Origin: Lophius americanus
Lineage: Eukaryota; Chordata; Actinopteri; Lophiiformes; Lophiidae
Direction of reading: 5' to 3'
Assembly: GCA_037951165.1 (NCBI GenBank)
Contig: JBBDHG010000053.1
Span: 430,501 to 494,500 of the forward strand
Length of the DNA stretch: 64,000 nucleotides
Below the pieces are notes generated by a model. It had not been told where the DNA came from. It was given only the letters and a program-made list of their open reading frames with translations, and did not search any database. The translations under genes and the position numbers were made by a program. Shown piece after piece: positions 23,416-36,049 of this stretch. Each line of letters starts with the position of its first letter. Within the stretch, counting starts at the first letter, position 1.

Positions 23416-26400
23416 TCTTGTCTACACAAATGTGAGTGCTCCTCTGAGTGGGCGTAACCCCAGTTTTCTCCCATCAGGACCATCATCTACCTGTCCATCG
23501 TCTACGTCATCGGTCATGTGGTCAAGTCCATCGGCGCCATTCCCTCGGTGGGGAGCAGCGATGTCCACATGTGAGTCATCGGGGGCCGATTCACTCCATC
23601 AGACCCTCATGGGTGCAAAATGAATCCAACTAACAGGAAAAAAGATCTTCATCATATTCCCGGAAAACTCTGGAATATTATGGAACCATCATGCCACAGA
23701 TCGTTAATGTGAAGAAAACTCAACTCATATTGTTTTTATGTTTTTCCTTTTTTCCCCCCGCTGCAGAGCTCTGTCCATGATCGGCCTGATCCTCATCGCC
23801 GTCGGCACCGGAGGAATCAAACCCTGTGTGGCGGCGTTTGGAGGAGACCAGTTCGATGAGGAGCACGTAAGAACGACACTAAGGATGTGGGATTTTAAAT
23901 GTGTGTTTAAATGTAAAAACAATAAATAGATTTGTTCAGTAATATGTCTGAGATGCAGGATATTTTTTTATATTTTCCAAAAAAATCCACTACAATTTTA
24001 TTATAATGAGCTTTAAACAATATTTAAAGTGTTTTCCAAATAAGCTGAAACACGGGATTACAGTATTTACATCAAACAATCAGAAAAACAGATCCTTTGA
24101 TCTCTTCCAGGGGAAAGAAAGGGCCAAATTCTTCTCCATTTTCTACATGTCAATCAACGCCGGGAGCCTCCTGTCGACTGTGATCACCCCGATTCTCCGA
24201 GGTGTGGCGTTCTGGTCCTTTAACCACGTCATGTGTTGAAAGACGTCGGCCGTGTGACTCACATCATCGATGTCTTTTCCTCCTGCAGGAGACGTTCAGT
24301 GTTTCAACATGGACTGCTACGCCCTGGCCTTCGGGGTTCCCGCAATTCTGATGATAGTGGCTTTGGGTGAGACTCCGCCCACCTGTGACATCATTCCGTC
24401 ACTCAGCTGTTCAATATTTGCTCACTCTAAATGATAATCTATCATTTATGATATAATGATAGTTGAGTTATTATCCTTACAAGAATTCATTTAGTGTATC
24501 ATCATCTTCATCATCAACAACAATATTAATCAAATAATAAAGATAATAGAAGGATTATTATCTTTATTGATTATGAATGTTGACTGATGGACACAATTAT
24601 AGTATGCAAAAATATTATATATCCTAAATATAATATAAATATTTGAAAAAACTAAAAAATACATATTAAAGACCCAAATTGTCCAAAACATAAATTGATA
24701 TTTGAGCATAAATTCAAACTTCTGTGGCCATTAGTTGGTCGGTTTACCGCTCTTCTTCATCAGACATGAATGTTGAGTGCAGATAAACCACGCGAGCTGA
24801 CTTGATGCCCCGCCCACAAACGCCAAGGCCCTACACAAGCGCGTACTCTGCGAACAGGAAGGGGCGGACTTGGTTATAACCTTGATGATGATGATGATGG
24901 TGGTGAGAGCAGCCCTGCTGGATGGTTTAGAGTGATGTCTCTGACCAGAAGACAGGAGGAAGAGCTGAAGATGCTCAGATGTTCTCTGGGAGTGAGGAGG
25001 AAGGAGAAGGAGAAGACCAAAGAGGATGTTTCTTGTTGTGGTGAGAGAGGACATGCAGTTGGTTGGTGTGACGGGAAGACGCAGATCTGAGGGGAAGATG
25101 GAAACATATAATCCTCTTTGGTGGAAACAACCAGAAGAAGAAGAAGAAGCATTTCTAAACTGTAAACAAAGAGGATGAACAACATCTTCTTGGCATCAGG
25201 ACCTAAAATCTAAATCTAAATCTGTAGCATCGCCGTTAGCCTGTTAGCATACTGATCTCGCCACGTCTCAGCGTGATGACCCTCAGAGCTTTTGGCAGGA
25301 TGTTCTGTGGACTGATAAGTCCAAAGCTCGGAACAGTTTGGATGAGATAAAATCTTTGTGAACGTGCCGACTCGGCACCTTATCTCGGCCGGAAAATTCT
25401 GAAGGGGAATGTCGTGTCATCGGTGAGCGAGTTGAAGTCCAAGCCCAACTTTGTCAAGCTGCGAGAACGTTTCCACGGCACAACACACTGATGATGATGT
25501 CACTGAGACCGGCTCATACCGACAGACACCAATGATCTTCGCGCTGCTACTTCCTGCTTCTTGCGTTGTTGTGCTGCTCAAAGGTCAAGCCTGGATTATT
25601 CAAACTCAAATGCTCCAACGCAGCCCAGCTGAATCCGCTTAATGTGGATCCCAGGATCCCGTCCACACGTGATCACACACGTGTGGACGGGATCCTGGGA
25701 TCCACATTAACACGCATGTTGTTTGTATCAGGGCCAGCTTCTCCTCACATCACGTACAGACAGTCGATTGTCTCCTACTCTGAATCCCCCAAAACCCCGC
25801 TGAGCATTCTGGGATTCACGCATGACTGCTTTGCTCGCTGTGAAAACAAAGTGTGTTTGTTCTGGTGCCGGGGGGCCACAGACGGGGGCCCGCAAAAACA
25901 CCGGCTCCAGCATCTCCGCCGGTGTGTTCACAAGATGCTGAGGGTTTCTAGACGACAGGGAACATCCTCACATGGTCCAGATCCTGCTGCTTCCTGTCAA
26001 GCTGCTGAGGGGGAAAAGAAGAAGCAGGAAGTGATTCTGGTTTCCAGGCGAGCGGAGCAGCTGTTTGCACAGCGGCCGATCCGTTTCATTCAAACACACG
26101 CCGTCTCTGACTCTTCCTCTGTCTTGTGCAGCTGTGTTCATCGCTGGCAGCGGCCTGTACAAGAGGAATCCCCCCCAGGGGAACTTCCTGGTGGATGTTT
26201 GCAACTGCGTGGGGGTGAGTAATCTCCCCCCCGCCTCTGGATCTCTCATCTGATGACGTGACGTTCAGATTCACACGTCGCTTTTGTTTTTTCTCATAGT
26301 TTGCCATCAAGAACCGCTGGAGGAAATCCAAGTCTGAGTCTCCGAGGAGGCACTGGTTGGACTGGGCTGAGGAGAAGTACTCGGTAAGGAGAGGACGTCC

Positions 26401-29400
26401 TCCAGAGAGGAAGATGGCGATCTCCGGCGCGTGGATAATCCCGTCACGCCTCCTGTGTTTGTGTTTTTGAACAGAAGCGTCTGATCCAGGAGATCAAGAT
26501 GGTGCTGCGGGTTCTGGTGCTGTATATCCCGCTGCCCATGTTCTGGGCTCTGTTCGACCAGCAGGTACCATGTCTGATAGGAGTGTGGACAACTGTAGGG
26601 ATGGTTGTTAGTGCCAGCCATAACATTACAACCACTTACCAGTAACTCTGATGTGTAAGGGACCTGGAGCACGTTCAGTTTTTCCATCTGGTCTCATGAC
26701 CGGTTCAAACAGCCGGTAAAAAGTCCACCCTAACCTCTGACCTCCATCACGACGACCGTCTCCCTCCCATCACGTCGCCCTTTCTTCATCCGGCGCCTCC
26801 TTAGCCGTCACGACCAATGGTCATGTTTAATATCGTCTGAGGCGCTCATCTCTCTCTGCTGGTTTGTGGAGTTGAAGTCAGGCTTCCTGTTAAAGTTTTT
26901 GTTGACGTTACACAACAGAAGGAGTCCAGGATACCAGGTAAGGTATCAAATCTACCTGGTGTCTCCTCCTCATGCTGACCTCCGACGCGGTAAACCTCAA
27001 AGCCCCAGTCAGCTGCGATGAAGTCATCAGAAACAGCTTTATGAAGATGATGAAGAGGAAGGAAACAAAAACTGCCACCTGGACACTAACGGTCAGTTTT
27101 GGTCTTTATTGCAGGGTTCCCGCTGGACCATCCAAGCAGCCAGGATGAACATGGCGCTTGTAAGACTTTCCTTACGTCTGTATTTCTTTATTTTTATTTT
27201 ATTTGACATTTATAAGGAAAGCTGATAAGATCTTTTATGGCGTTTGGTTATCAGTGGGCGGATCTGGATTGTACGGATTGTCCCTTTAGAACAGATCCGC
27301 CCTGTGTCATACCGTCTTTTATCGTTTATTCCAGTAAATCACAATTTTTATGGCCTCGTTGAATATTTAGGGTGAGGGAAATAAACGCTCTGGAGAATTC
27401 TCCCGGCCTCGTTTCAGATTTATGAGGTTCAAGTTTTAATCCTGTTAAGCTTAAATGATCTCGTCTTATTGCAGGGAGGTTCCTTCAGCATTAAACCGGA
27501 CCAGATGCAGGTAGGTGCCGGTCAACCCACTCGTGTAAAGAACGTAATAAAAACTTTTATTTGCTGCATTTATTAACATATCACCATTAGAATCTGTTCT
27601 GTCCTTTACTGGTTCTGTTTGTGTTCTAAGGTTTAAGTTAGGTTCTGTCCTGATCTGGAGTTTACACACGAGGGACTCAATTCTGGGAAATATCCTCTCA
27701 AAATAACTTTATATTTATTCATTAGCTCATATACTAGGATTGTTGTTATGGTCATTACAGCTGCAGAACGGAGAGAATGTTGTGAATTCAGCAGAACCAG
27801 AATATGGACCTGTCGCAAGAATGAGCCAGAGCAGATGCAGTACAGTGATATCATTTAGAAGTACAGTGTGTGCGTGGAGAGGGCAAAGGTCAAAATCTAA
27901 AAAGCAGTACGTGACGCAAACAGTCGAAGAAAATTAAGAAAAGCGAGAGATTAAATCTGAAATAAAAGCAGCAGAGTCGGAAAAACCCGAAGAACCATGA
28001 GAGATCCTCCGGGGAAAAGGCGCCGAGGTATGACATCATCGCGGAGAGAACACGGAGTAACGAGGCGATGAGACACAGGTGGAGGGAGAACAAAAGTGAA
28101 CATGATGGACAATTGAAAAAAAATGTATGAAAAGACACCCTTTCAAAATAAAACAGGAAACGGTGAAACCGGGAACAAAGGAAATAAACCTTCAAAGTAA
28201 AATGACAGAAACCAGCACAAACTAAACTGATGAATAAATGTGAACGGAGTCGTGACAAAGAAAAGAGAGGACTGCTTTTTGTGAGAATATTGTGTTTATA
28301 TATGATAGCGACTCTAATCCACGTGTTTGCGGTGGAAGAGCAAACAACAAGAATATTTGCCTTTGATCATCTTTTGTCCACAAATTGACATCAATCAACA
28401 CGGACATCTTGAATGAACTGGCCCAGACTTAAAAGACTGAGGTTAACGAGGCAAGGAGACACAGGTGATCATATGGACAATCACACAAGAGGGTAATGGA
28501 AAGGGAAGGTCGCGCAGACTTTCAAAATAAAACAGGAAACAGAGCAATGACAATAAATCTTCATCTTCATATTTTCTCCATATTTTCTTCCGTTCTTTTA
28601 ACCGATTATCTGACTCGTCTTTTATTCTTGTGACTCGTGCTCTTATTGTTGTCGGTCTTATCTGTCCAGCCCCCATTTCTATTGTTTTAATATAAATGTG
28701 CTACATAAATAAAATTTGAAACCTTGACTTGATTTATGAAACTCCTGATTGACAGGCTACATTTTTAACTAGTGATGATGTGAATCCTCCTACTAATCAC
28801 CGGAATGTCAGCGTGTTGAAGTACAGAAGGACACAGAAACACTGCTGTGTGTATTAATTGTGACACATTCGCAAAACACACACCAGGGCCTTTCAGGTGA
28901 GGCACTAAAAAGTGACTAATCTTTGATGAAAACACTTTCAGGGCTCTCAATCACTGCCACCATCTTTACCCGCAGATATTAAATCACAATCCGCCCCTCC
29001 ATCATCAATAATCTTAACTTTATGAGTTTATGGCGCTTTTATAGAGTCATTTAAAGGACACCTTTCCCCCCCCCCTCCCTGTCGTCTAGATGCTGAACGC
29101 TCTGCTGATTCTTCTCTTCGTGCCCATCTTTGACCTCGTCATATATCCGCTTGTTGGCCTGTGCAGAATCAACATCACGTGAGTCTCATGTCTTCTGTGA
29201 GTAGATGTCTTTCCCCATCTTTATTGCAGATATAATCATTAAAGACTCCTCTTAAACCCGGGGAAATGACCCATGTGACCTCACGCTTATATCCCACAAC
29301 CACGTCTCTGCAGGGCAGGAAGGGGTTAACGAGTGAACGGGAAGGTTACTGCGCACGAATCCAGAAAACGTTCTGCACATTCACACAAATGTAAATCTAA

Positions 29401-32400
29401 TGAGTGTGTTTAGCAGAGTCAGCAGTTCCCTCCAGAAACTACGTAGACGTAAGCAAATGGCACAAAACCGGTTTGTTGTGACTGACTTGGTGTATGTTTT
29501 CTAGGAAATAGGTCAGGTTATAAAGGGCAGGTGGCTTAATGTCACAGCAGGTGATTAGGTGGCCTCTTATCAGGCAGGAGACCACTGAGGACTCTCATGT
29601 GGAAACCTTTCCCTGTGAATGATGGCGTGATAAAGCTTGACCCTCAGGAGGGTAAACATGCTGGGCGGAATGAAAGGTGTGTAAACCCCCCCCCTTTCCT
29701 GCAGGCCGCTGAAGAAAATGGCGATGGGGATGATTTTTGCGGCGTTGGCCTTTGGAGCAGCAACTCTAGTGGAGCTTAATGTGGTGGTAGGTCTCCATCT
29801 AATCTTCTGTTGGATTAATATAGAAGATAAAATAATATAATGTGTCCAATGAATAGAAATGTGATAATGGATTAAGCCAAGATCAAAGAGGGATTTATAC
29901 AAGTGTAATAACTATGTAATAACGCAGTAATAACAGCCTGATACAACTATAAGAAGAAGAAACAAACTTCCAGTGATGCAGACTAAACCCAGTTGGTGAC
30001 AGGATACACTGTGGGAATAAAAACTAAAGGAAAACCCAGATAGGGTCAAAGTCGTACCGAGAAACAGCTTCAATATTGACCGATGAAGATGTAGCTAATA
30101 GAAGCTCCATCTGGAAGAAGGACAAGAACAACTACTAACAACTTAATTCCTTCTTCTAGAAAACGGAAGTGGATCCTGCGCCTGCAAATAACTCTCTCCT
30201 GCAGGTTTTCAACCTGGCAGGAGATAATGTCAATGTGACAGTCAGTGGCAGCGACCCGTTTCCAGACCCGATCCGGTACCTTGAGGTAACCAGATGGGAG
30301 GAGAAAAAAACGCTTCTTTTTAAAAAAATTCAATTCAGCGCAAAGTTCTCATCTGTCAGGTTTCCTCCAATGATTGATGTTCTTGTTTTTGCATGTACTT
30401 TTGCTGTTCAAACACCAGCCATAAGATTATAACCACAGGCTGGTGATGTCAAAATGATAATGATTATCCCGGGGCGGTAGCAGCTGCCAGTGGGTTGGAT
30501 ATATTAGACGGTGAACATTTTGCCGTGGAGTTGAAGTGTTGGAACCCGGAAAAGTGGGCATGTTTAAGGATCTGAGTGCTTCTAGGGTCCAATTGTGATG
30601 GCTAGACAACTGGGTCAGAGCATCTCCAGATTCTGCAATACTTAGAATAGACCAGAAAAAAGCAGTACGAAGAAATTCATTCATGCATTATTTCAAGATG
30701 AGAGAGACGAGATTGATCTTCTAATCCTGAGTGATGTTTAAGAGATGTTTTTATGAATATATGAATAGATAAGAGACAATATTAACTGTAATTTCTCTAT
30801 GTTAGGACCCTGCTGCGTATAAGATGGTTCCACTGGGAGCGCCCAGCAAGATACTGCCCATCAATGTCACCTCCGCTGGACTGACCTCCGAGTGTTACCT
30901 GTTATTCAGAGAAGAGAGGGCCTACACCCTCATCTTACCCTCACAGACCACCGGAGTAAAATGCCAACTTGTGAGAGAACTTTACTCTGAAATACGCATA
31001 AAAGCACAAATTAGAGAAGCAAGCTCAGAAGTTATCTGAGCTTCTGTCAGCTGTTATTGACGGGTTTGTGTTTGTGTTTTTTGTGGTTCAGGTGGAAGAC
31101 TTCATAAAGAAAAATGATACTGGAAATCCTTTCCTGAGGTAAAATACAATCTTTAATTCCAGGAAATTATATATTTTTGAGAAAAATGTTTCCATTGCTG
31201 CTGAATCATTGAAGATTTATGATTATTTCTAATTTGGCAGATTTTATAACACTCTACCAGAGAAAATAAACATAACTGTTGGAACGGTGGTTTTCAACAT
31301 TCCCACTGGTGAAATGTCTAGGAACAAGTCCGTGGATTGGGGCGAGTAAGTATAACAGGTTTATATGAATCGTTTTAAACATCTGGAATCCTGCAGCATC
31401 TTCCTCACTGAGTGTTTTTACTATAAAAGTCAATGAACACTCTGCTTTTTTGAGTGAAGGCTAGCCCGTGTTCTCTGATCCCACTTCTGTAGCACTAATG
31501 GGTGAACATTTTCATGCTGGTTCTGAGAGAATGGTGTCAGAACACACATCACATCACATCCCAGAACTGTTAGTGTGGAAAAAGGGGACCTACACAATTT
31601 TAAGCAGGAGGTTCTAATAATATGGCTGATCAGCGTAACAAGCAGATTCAGGAGATGTTTCCAGCCTTTAAGGATCTTACTCTTTAAGTCTACCTTTTCA
31701 CTAACACCCTTATCTAAAGAATCCACTTTGGTTAACAGCAGCTGATGGTTGCATTGGTTGTATGATAAACCAATAAGCGGCAGATGTTCTTTTTACGAAA
31801 CAATCTTAGGCAGGTGGTTTTAATGATATGGCTGATTGGTGTACCTACGGTTTTAAATCAGGCGTCTGTGGTGACATCAATCAGCAAATAATGGTTTGCC
31901 AGAGCAGTAAGGGGGTGTAACCATAGCAACGCAGTGGGCTGCAGGAAGTGGGAGAATGATGGAGCTCATGGCGGGAAGAACATCTGCGGTATCAGAAGAT
32001 CGGACTGGCAGAAGTTCCTCACTGCAGATTTACGGTTCTGCATTCCTAACAATCACATAATGTGTTTTTTTTGTTCCTATCCTCCGCGTTCCCCCTGCCT
32101 CTGCCTCAGATACCGCAATGTCAAATGCAGCTTGCAGTCAAAAGAGTGTCCTGATCTGGACCTGGGTCTGCTGGACTTTGGAGCCTCTTACACTGTGATC
32201 CTCACAGAGGTCAGCATGATCCCTGCAGGTATGAAGATCTAACCCGCTGTAGGTCACGTCAGAACCCTGTGTGTGTGTGTGTGTGTGTGTGTTTGTCAGA
32301 AATCAGGCGTCATTCAGACCGACAGGATGGAGGATGTGAAAGCCAACAATGTCCACATCGCCTGGCAGATCCCTCAGTATGTCCTGATCACCGCCGGAGA

Positions 32401-34338
32401 GGTCCTGTTCTCCATCACGGGCCTGGAGTTCTCCTACTCACAGGTTTGTTAGTCCTGTGCTTCAGTGGTAGCAAGCTTAAAAAGCTCAAACCAGTGAAAA
32501 ATGTGACTCAAGCTGTTTACAATCTGACCCAGTGGCAACATGTGTATATGCTAAAGAGTAAGGGGCCGAGGACGGCGCCCTGGGGGACACCCCATGTCAA
32601 AGGGGCCATCAAATAGGAGGATAGGAAAATGACAGGTGAGGATTGTCGAGAAGGAGGAAGAGGGTTGAGCCTGGAACTAGAGGGATGAGAGTCATGAGAC
32701 AAAACTGGAGAACGTATGAACTACGTTGCGTAAACATGACCTTGTTTAATCTATCTTTAAATTGTTTTCAATTGAATAGCTTAAGAGGAAGTTCAAAATG
32801 TCAAAGCCAACAGCTCCAGTAGTTGTTTACCATTGATCTAAATATTGTGTGGGAGAGAGCTGGAGGCTCAGTTTCAAGAGTTGGGAGCTCAGTAAAGTGG
32901 GCTGAACAGAGACGCTGAAGTGGAAGGGGCTGGAGACGAGCGGCTACAGAGTATTTTAGAGATACTCAGAGAATTTGTTGGAGTTGTCAGTAGATTTTAC
33001 AGGCTGGCAATAACATAATAATAATTTTCCCGTAACTTATGGAACTGTTGTGTTTCTCTCTGAGTGCTTTTTTTTTCTCTTCTAGTTTCTAAATGTGATA
33101 CGAGGCTAATTTATTTATGCGTAGTCCCTGATATAGATAAGCCTAATAAAGTCATAAATTATCGGGACGACATGCGGCGCCTGGTCCCTGATAATTAACT
33201 AGTTATCTTGAGATAAGTGCATTAAATAAATAAGTGACACCATGATTGCTCTCGGCTTCTGTATCTGTATTTGTGAGATCTGTTCAGAACAAAATATTAT
33301 TACATTAGGACAGGATGTGATACCGACAATTATATCACCTTATCATTGTTTATGTAGTGGGGATAAAAAGTTATTAAAACCGCCACAGAAACCCGTCAAA
33401 GCAGTAGAACCAAACCTTTACATTCACTCCAAATAAGACTAGAATCAGAGCAGTTCTGATTCTATGAAGTCACTTTTAAGAGTCACTTAATAGTGACTAA
33501 AAGGAGAAGTGTGTTTATCCAGACATATTTTAGTCAGAGCATGACGGTCTGGAACAAACCGAGCAGATGAATTATTCCAGAAGAAGCACATTATGCTGCT
33601 CAATGCGTGTCAGAAATTGTGTTGTGATGCTTTTTTTTTGAAAAAAATATGCGTTCAGTTGCTGTGAAATTATTTGCTGACTCTTGTTAAGATGAAACTG
33701 TTTCTCTCTCTCTCTCTCTCTCTCTCCATTCACTGTCGATGTCTCTCTGCCCCTCCAGGCTCCAGCCAACATGAAGTCGGTCCTGCAGGGCGGCTGGCTG
33801 CTCACTGTGGCGTTTGGGAATGTTATAGTGCTGATCGTGGCAGAAGGGGCGGGACTTGAGCAGGTATGACATCACTCTGCATGCCAAAAGCAACAGTAGA
33901 AATTAATTTTCCATTGCCGTGAGCTCTCCAAAGAACGTTCCACTCACTTCCAATGTTTTCCGTTTTATGAAAAATGACTGTCTATTATGTGATGTGGGCA
34001 GCATGGTGGCACAGTGGTTCACTTAGTTGTCACAGGTCCCGGGTTCAAAACCCATCGCCCCTGCAGCTTGAAAAGGGAAACCCCTTTGAAGTCCCAGGGG
34101 TCGATGTTCTAACCCGTGTCTGTTCTCCCAGTGGAAGGAGTTCCTGCTGTTTGCCTGCCTGCTGCTCGGCGTCTGCATCATCTTCTCCATCATGGCCCAC
34201 TTCTACACCTACGTGGACCCGGATCAGCTGGACAAGATCTCCTTGGAGGACATATCCAGGGAGGATGAGGAGCATGACGAGACGAAGGAGAGTAACGACG
34301 CAGAGCTGAGAAAAATGGGGAAAGGCACCAGACTCTAA
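19459..34338 (+). CDS. slc15a2: Proton-coupled oligopeptide transporter PEPT2 (SLC15A2), complete
   Basis: Twenty-two exons: 19459-19467, 22171-22258, 23152-23293, 23478-23570, 23767-23866, 24111-24201, 24289-24366, 26132-26214, 26300-26383, 26475-26564, 27115-27159, 27475-27510, 29090-29178, 29705-29786, 30160-30285, 30806-30970, 31092-31138, 31241-31345, 32110-32209, 32300-32443, 33759-33863, 34132-34338. They total 2109 bases, 702 aa plus stop (human about 729). It imports di- and tripeptides with protons at the plasma membrane. Seen: NEFCERFSYYGM (the ExxERF motif), PTR2 signatures GAILADSWIGKYK and FYMSINAGSLLST, the TM2 His in IYHAFSSLCYFTP, and a roughly 190-residue extracellular domain between TM9 and TM10 with several N-glycosylation sequons. 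GDVQCF-DCYALAFGVP favours PEPT2 over PEPT1. All introns are GT-AG. The start is ATG 19459, with an in-frame stop just upstream. Confidence 0.95.
19975..20370 (+). repeat. TC-rich stretch fused to a dispersed fish repeat 3' end
   Basis: Positions 19990-20140 are TC-rich. Then GGAGGTTTCTTCCTGTTAAA, TTGCTCATGGATGAATCTG and ACGTTATATAAATTAAATTA follow, the familiar 3' end of a very common teleost interspersed repeat. A related copy is at 61440-61560. slc15a2 intron 1. Confidence 0.65.
21117..21460 (+). mobile_element. Tc1-like non-autonomous element with both ends
   Basis: The left end CTGCCATAACATTGTGACCA and right end CTTAATGTTATGGCTGATCA bracket about 340 bases. Inside, VAQIVEKVIAGSDRRGSEH is a recognisable transposase DNA-binding-region fragment. 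The catalytic part is absent. slc15a2 intron 1. Confidence 0.85.
22033..22069. repeat. Perfect 16-bp hairpin, T5 loop, upstream of slc15a2 exon 2
   Basis: TTGATTGAATCAACAG pairs exactly with 22054-22069. It ends 101 bases before the exon 2 start at 22171. Confidence 0.8.
22430..22560 (-). mobile_element. LINE reverse-transcriptase fragment
   Basis: The minus strand reads CGVPQGSILGPLLFSI, a conserved RT block. It shares flanking GACCCAG...ATGCTAAAGAG with the copy at 32517. slc15a2 intron 2. Confidence 0.75.
23361..23413. repeat. (CA)n microsatellite
   Basis: About 26 uninterrupted CA units in slc15a2 intron 3. Confidence 0.97.
24367..26131 (+). other. slc15a2 intron 7 with repeat remnants
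   Basis: The intron holds an AT-rich block (24420-24720), a Tc1-type transposase remnant near 25265-25370 (FWQDVLWTDKSKA on the plus strand resembles FWRTVLWSDETK), and the 33-bp palindrome at 25639-25710. No further exon is needed, since exons 7 and 8 join in frame. Confidence 0.6.
25639..25710. repeat. Perfect 33-bp inverted repeat with 6-base spacer
   Basis: The left arm 25639-25671 (starts TTAATGTGGATCCCAGGATC) and the right arm 25678-25710 are exact reverse complements, separated by ATCACA. Confidence 0.95.
26613..26660 (+). mobile_element. Tc1-like left-end fragment
   Basis: CAGCCATAACATTACAACCA followed by diverged left-end sequence; slc15a2 intron 10. Confidence 0.55.
30411..30655 (+). 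mobile_element. Tc1-like left half
   Basis: It starts with CCAGCCATAAGATTATAACC and continues with CAGTGGGTTGGATATATTAG, GATCTGAGTGCTTCTAGGGT and CTGGGTCAGAGCATCTCCAG, in the same order as the family's left half. Right half missing. slc15a2 intron 15. Confidence 0.8.
31430..31640 (+). mobile_element. Tc1-like right half
   Basis: ATGCTGGTTCTGAGAGAATG and GTGTCAGAACACACATC lead to the right end TAATATGGCTGATCAGCGTA. slc15a2 intron 18. It complements the left half one intron group upstream but is separated from it by exons, so they are independent copies. Confidence 0.75.
31800..31845 (+). mobile_element. Tc1-like right-terminus fragment
   Basis: GGTTTTAATGATATGGCTGA at the end; little else recognisable. 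Confidence 0.5.
32262..32292. repeat. (GT)n microsatellite beside the exon 20 acceptor
   Basis: About 12 GT units end eight bases before the exon 20 start at 32300. Confidence 0.93.
32517..32640 (-). mobile_element. LINE reverse-transcriptase fragment
   Basis: The minus strand reads TWGVPQGAVLGPLLFSIY, the conserved RT block. slc15a2 intron 20. Confidence 0.78.
32860..33006 (+). repeat. Dispersed repeat copy shared with 633-710
   Basis: GGGCTGAACAGAGACGCTGA and GGCTGGCAATAAC are common to both copies; this one is longer. Class unknown. Confidence 0.55.
33703..33727. repeat. (CT)n tract upstream of the slc15a2 exon 21 acceptor
   Basis: A CT run lies about 30 bases before the acceptor at 33757-33758. 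Confidence 0.9.
33996..34070 (+). mobile_element. tRNA-like SINE head, truncated
   Basis: GGGCAGCATGGTGGCACAGT and CCCGGGTTCAAAACC resemble the A- and B-box-like head of the common teleost GGCACGGTGGCGCAGTGG repeat. It ends about 60 bases before slc15a2 exon 22. It is not a functional tRNA. Confidence 0.6.
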
Positions 34339-34849
34339 CCTTCACCTCTTACGTCTTTTTTTCTCCTGAAGCCGATTGGCTGTACGACCCGAAGCGATGG
34401 ATCATTCCTGAAGGCACCTTGTTCTGTTCTATTCCCACGTTTCATGATGACATGTGATCACCGGTCATTTTCTTGTGGCAGGACATCAAGTATTTGTTTG
34501 TGACGTCATTTTTTTAAAATTATAGTTTGTGAACCTGTTTAATAAGAAATTGTTGTTTTTTAGTTCCTCTGATGTTTCAAAGAGGCTGAAACTGATTCCT
34601 TCACTGTGATCGACAGTGTTAAACTCATAATCCTCACCTTCAATCATGTATATAACAGTTTTGTACTACCTCCATGTCAACATGTTCATCGTACCAGTAC
34701 TGATTTGGACAGAACCCGTGTGACAGATGGTTCTGTTCGCACCTGCAGCGATGATACTTTCAGGACCAAAGCTGCTGCTGGAGTTCTTCCATACAATAAC
34801 CATGAAGCACATGAGGCGTTTTTGAACGCTGTTCAAACATTCGTAGACT

Positions 34850-35200
34850 TTACACTGATCAGCCATAACATTACAACCACGCTTTATAGTGGTTGCTACC
34901 CAAACAGCCCTGAGATATTGTGTGTGTTCTGACAGCTCTCTATCAGAACCAGCATCAACTTTCTGCCACAATTTGCTCCTCAGCAGCTCTTAAGTGGGAT
35001 CGGACAGCCTAGCCTTCACTCCCCTCATCCATTATTGAGCCTTGGCTGCTCATGTACCTGTCCCCCTTGAATGATACCAACCACTGCAGGACCAGGAATA
35101 AGTTCTGGAGATGCTCCGTCACGCACATCCTTACCTTTTCCCATTTTCCCTACACATCAACTTCAGCTGTCTGTGGTTATAATGTTGTGGCTGATAAATC
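34850..35200 (-). mobile_element. Tc1-like non-autonomous element, minus orientation
   Basis: Both ends are present: GATCAGCCATAACATTACAA at 34858 and GGTTATAATGTTGTGGCTGA at 35175. The minus strand reads KVDAGSDRELSEHTQYLRA, a transposase fragment. Confidence 0.82.
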
Positions 35201-35354
35201 TGTTATAAAAATCTATAATAAGTGTTATATAAAAGATGATGTTAGAATAATTAGAATCATAATAATTAAATCTATAATAAGCCTCAGAACACTGTAGTTA
35301 ATCTCACATAGAAAGTCCCTTTCTTAGGAAATAATCTGCGGTTACAGAAGTTCT

Positions 35355-35532
35355 GCACAGTTCTGACCCAGTCATCCGACCGTCAATATTTGTTCCATGT
35401 CAAAGTCCACCAGATCCTGATCTTTTCCCATTTTTCCTGCTTCCCACCCACTCACAGCTGCTGTCACAGTAAGATGACCAATGTTGTTCTGCATTCCGAT
35501 GTCAGCGGTTATAATGTTATGGCTGATTGGCG
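35355..35532 (-). mobile_element. Tc1-like left half, minus orientation
   Basis: TTCTGACCCAGTCATCCGAC, CACCCACTCACAGCTGCTGT and the end GTTATAATGTTATGGCTGAT. Confidence 0.7.
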
Positions 35533-36049
35533 TATTCGTTGTCATCGTCTGTATTGATTGCTGTAGGACATCAATCCCGGTGTTTCGATACGTGAATTAA
35601 TTCCCCCTCTTTAAAAGAAGGGTGTCTTATTGCTGGTTTTGTTGCAGCTTTGAAATGTTGAAAACGCAGCGTCAGCAGGATGTGTCGTCAAACTACGAAG
35701 GAAAGAATTACGAAGTTTCTCACACTGAACTTTGAACTTGTCCCGTCTCTTTCAAAGTCTTAAAAATGGATCTAAGCGCCAAAAGATGGGAAATAAATCT
35801 GGAAGCTTCTAAGATTATATTAAAGGTGTTCTATCGTTTATGTGGTGGTGACGCAAACCAACCGTCTGGTCCTTTCAAATCCTAAAAACTGTTCCTCTTT
35901 GGGTGAACGATGTTGCAGTGTGTAACACTGTGTAAAGAGACTGTTGTGATGCTGAAGCTCCTGTTTGTGCCGATTGTCATTTTAAAGATTAAAATGTGTT
36001 TTGGTGTCAGTTTATCTAATTTATAAATTTATTTAATAATCGTCCCCGA

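Noticed and set aside
25566..26222. 218-codon open frame on the plus strand
   Set aside because: It runs through the 33-bp palindrome, a Tc1-poor intron region and into slc15a2 exon 8 in the wrong frame; no recognisable protein similarity.
33996..34070. Possible tRNA gene
   Set aside because: Only a weak A/B-box-like head; no cloverleaf could be folded, and the sequence matches the head of a fish SINE-like repeat.
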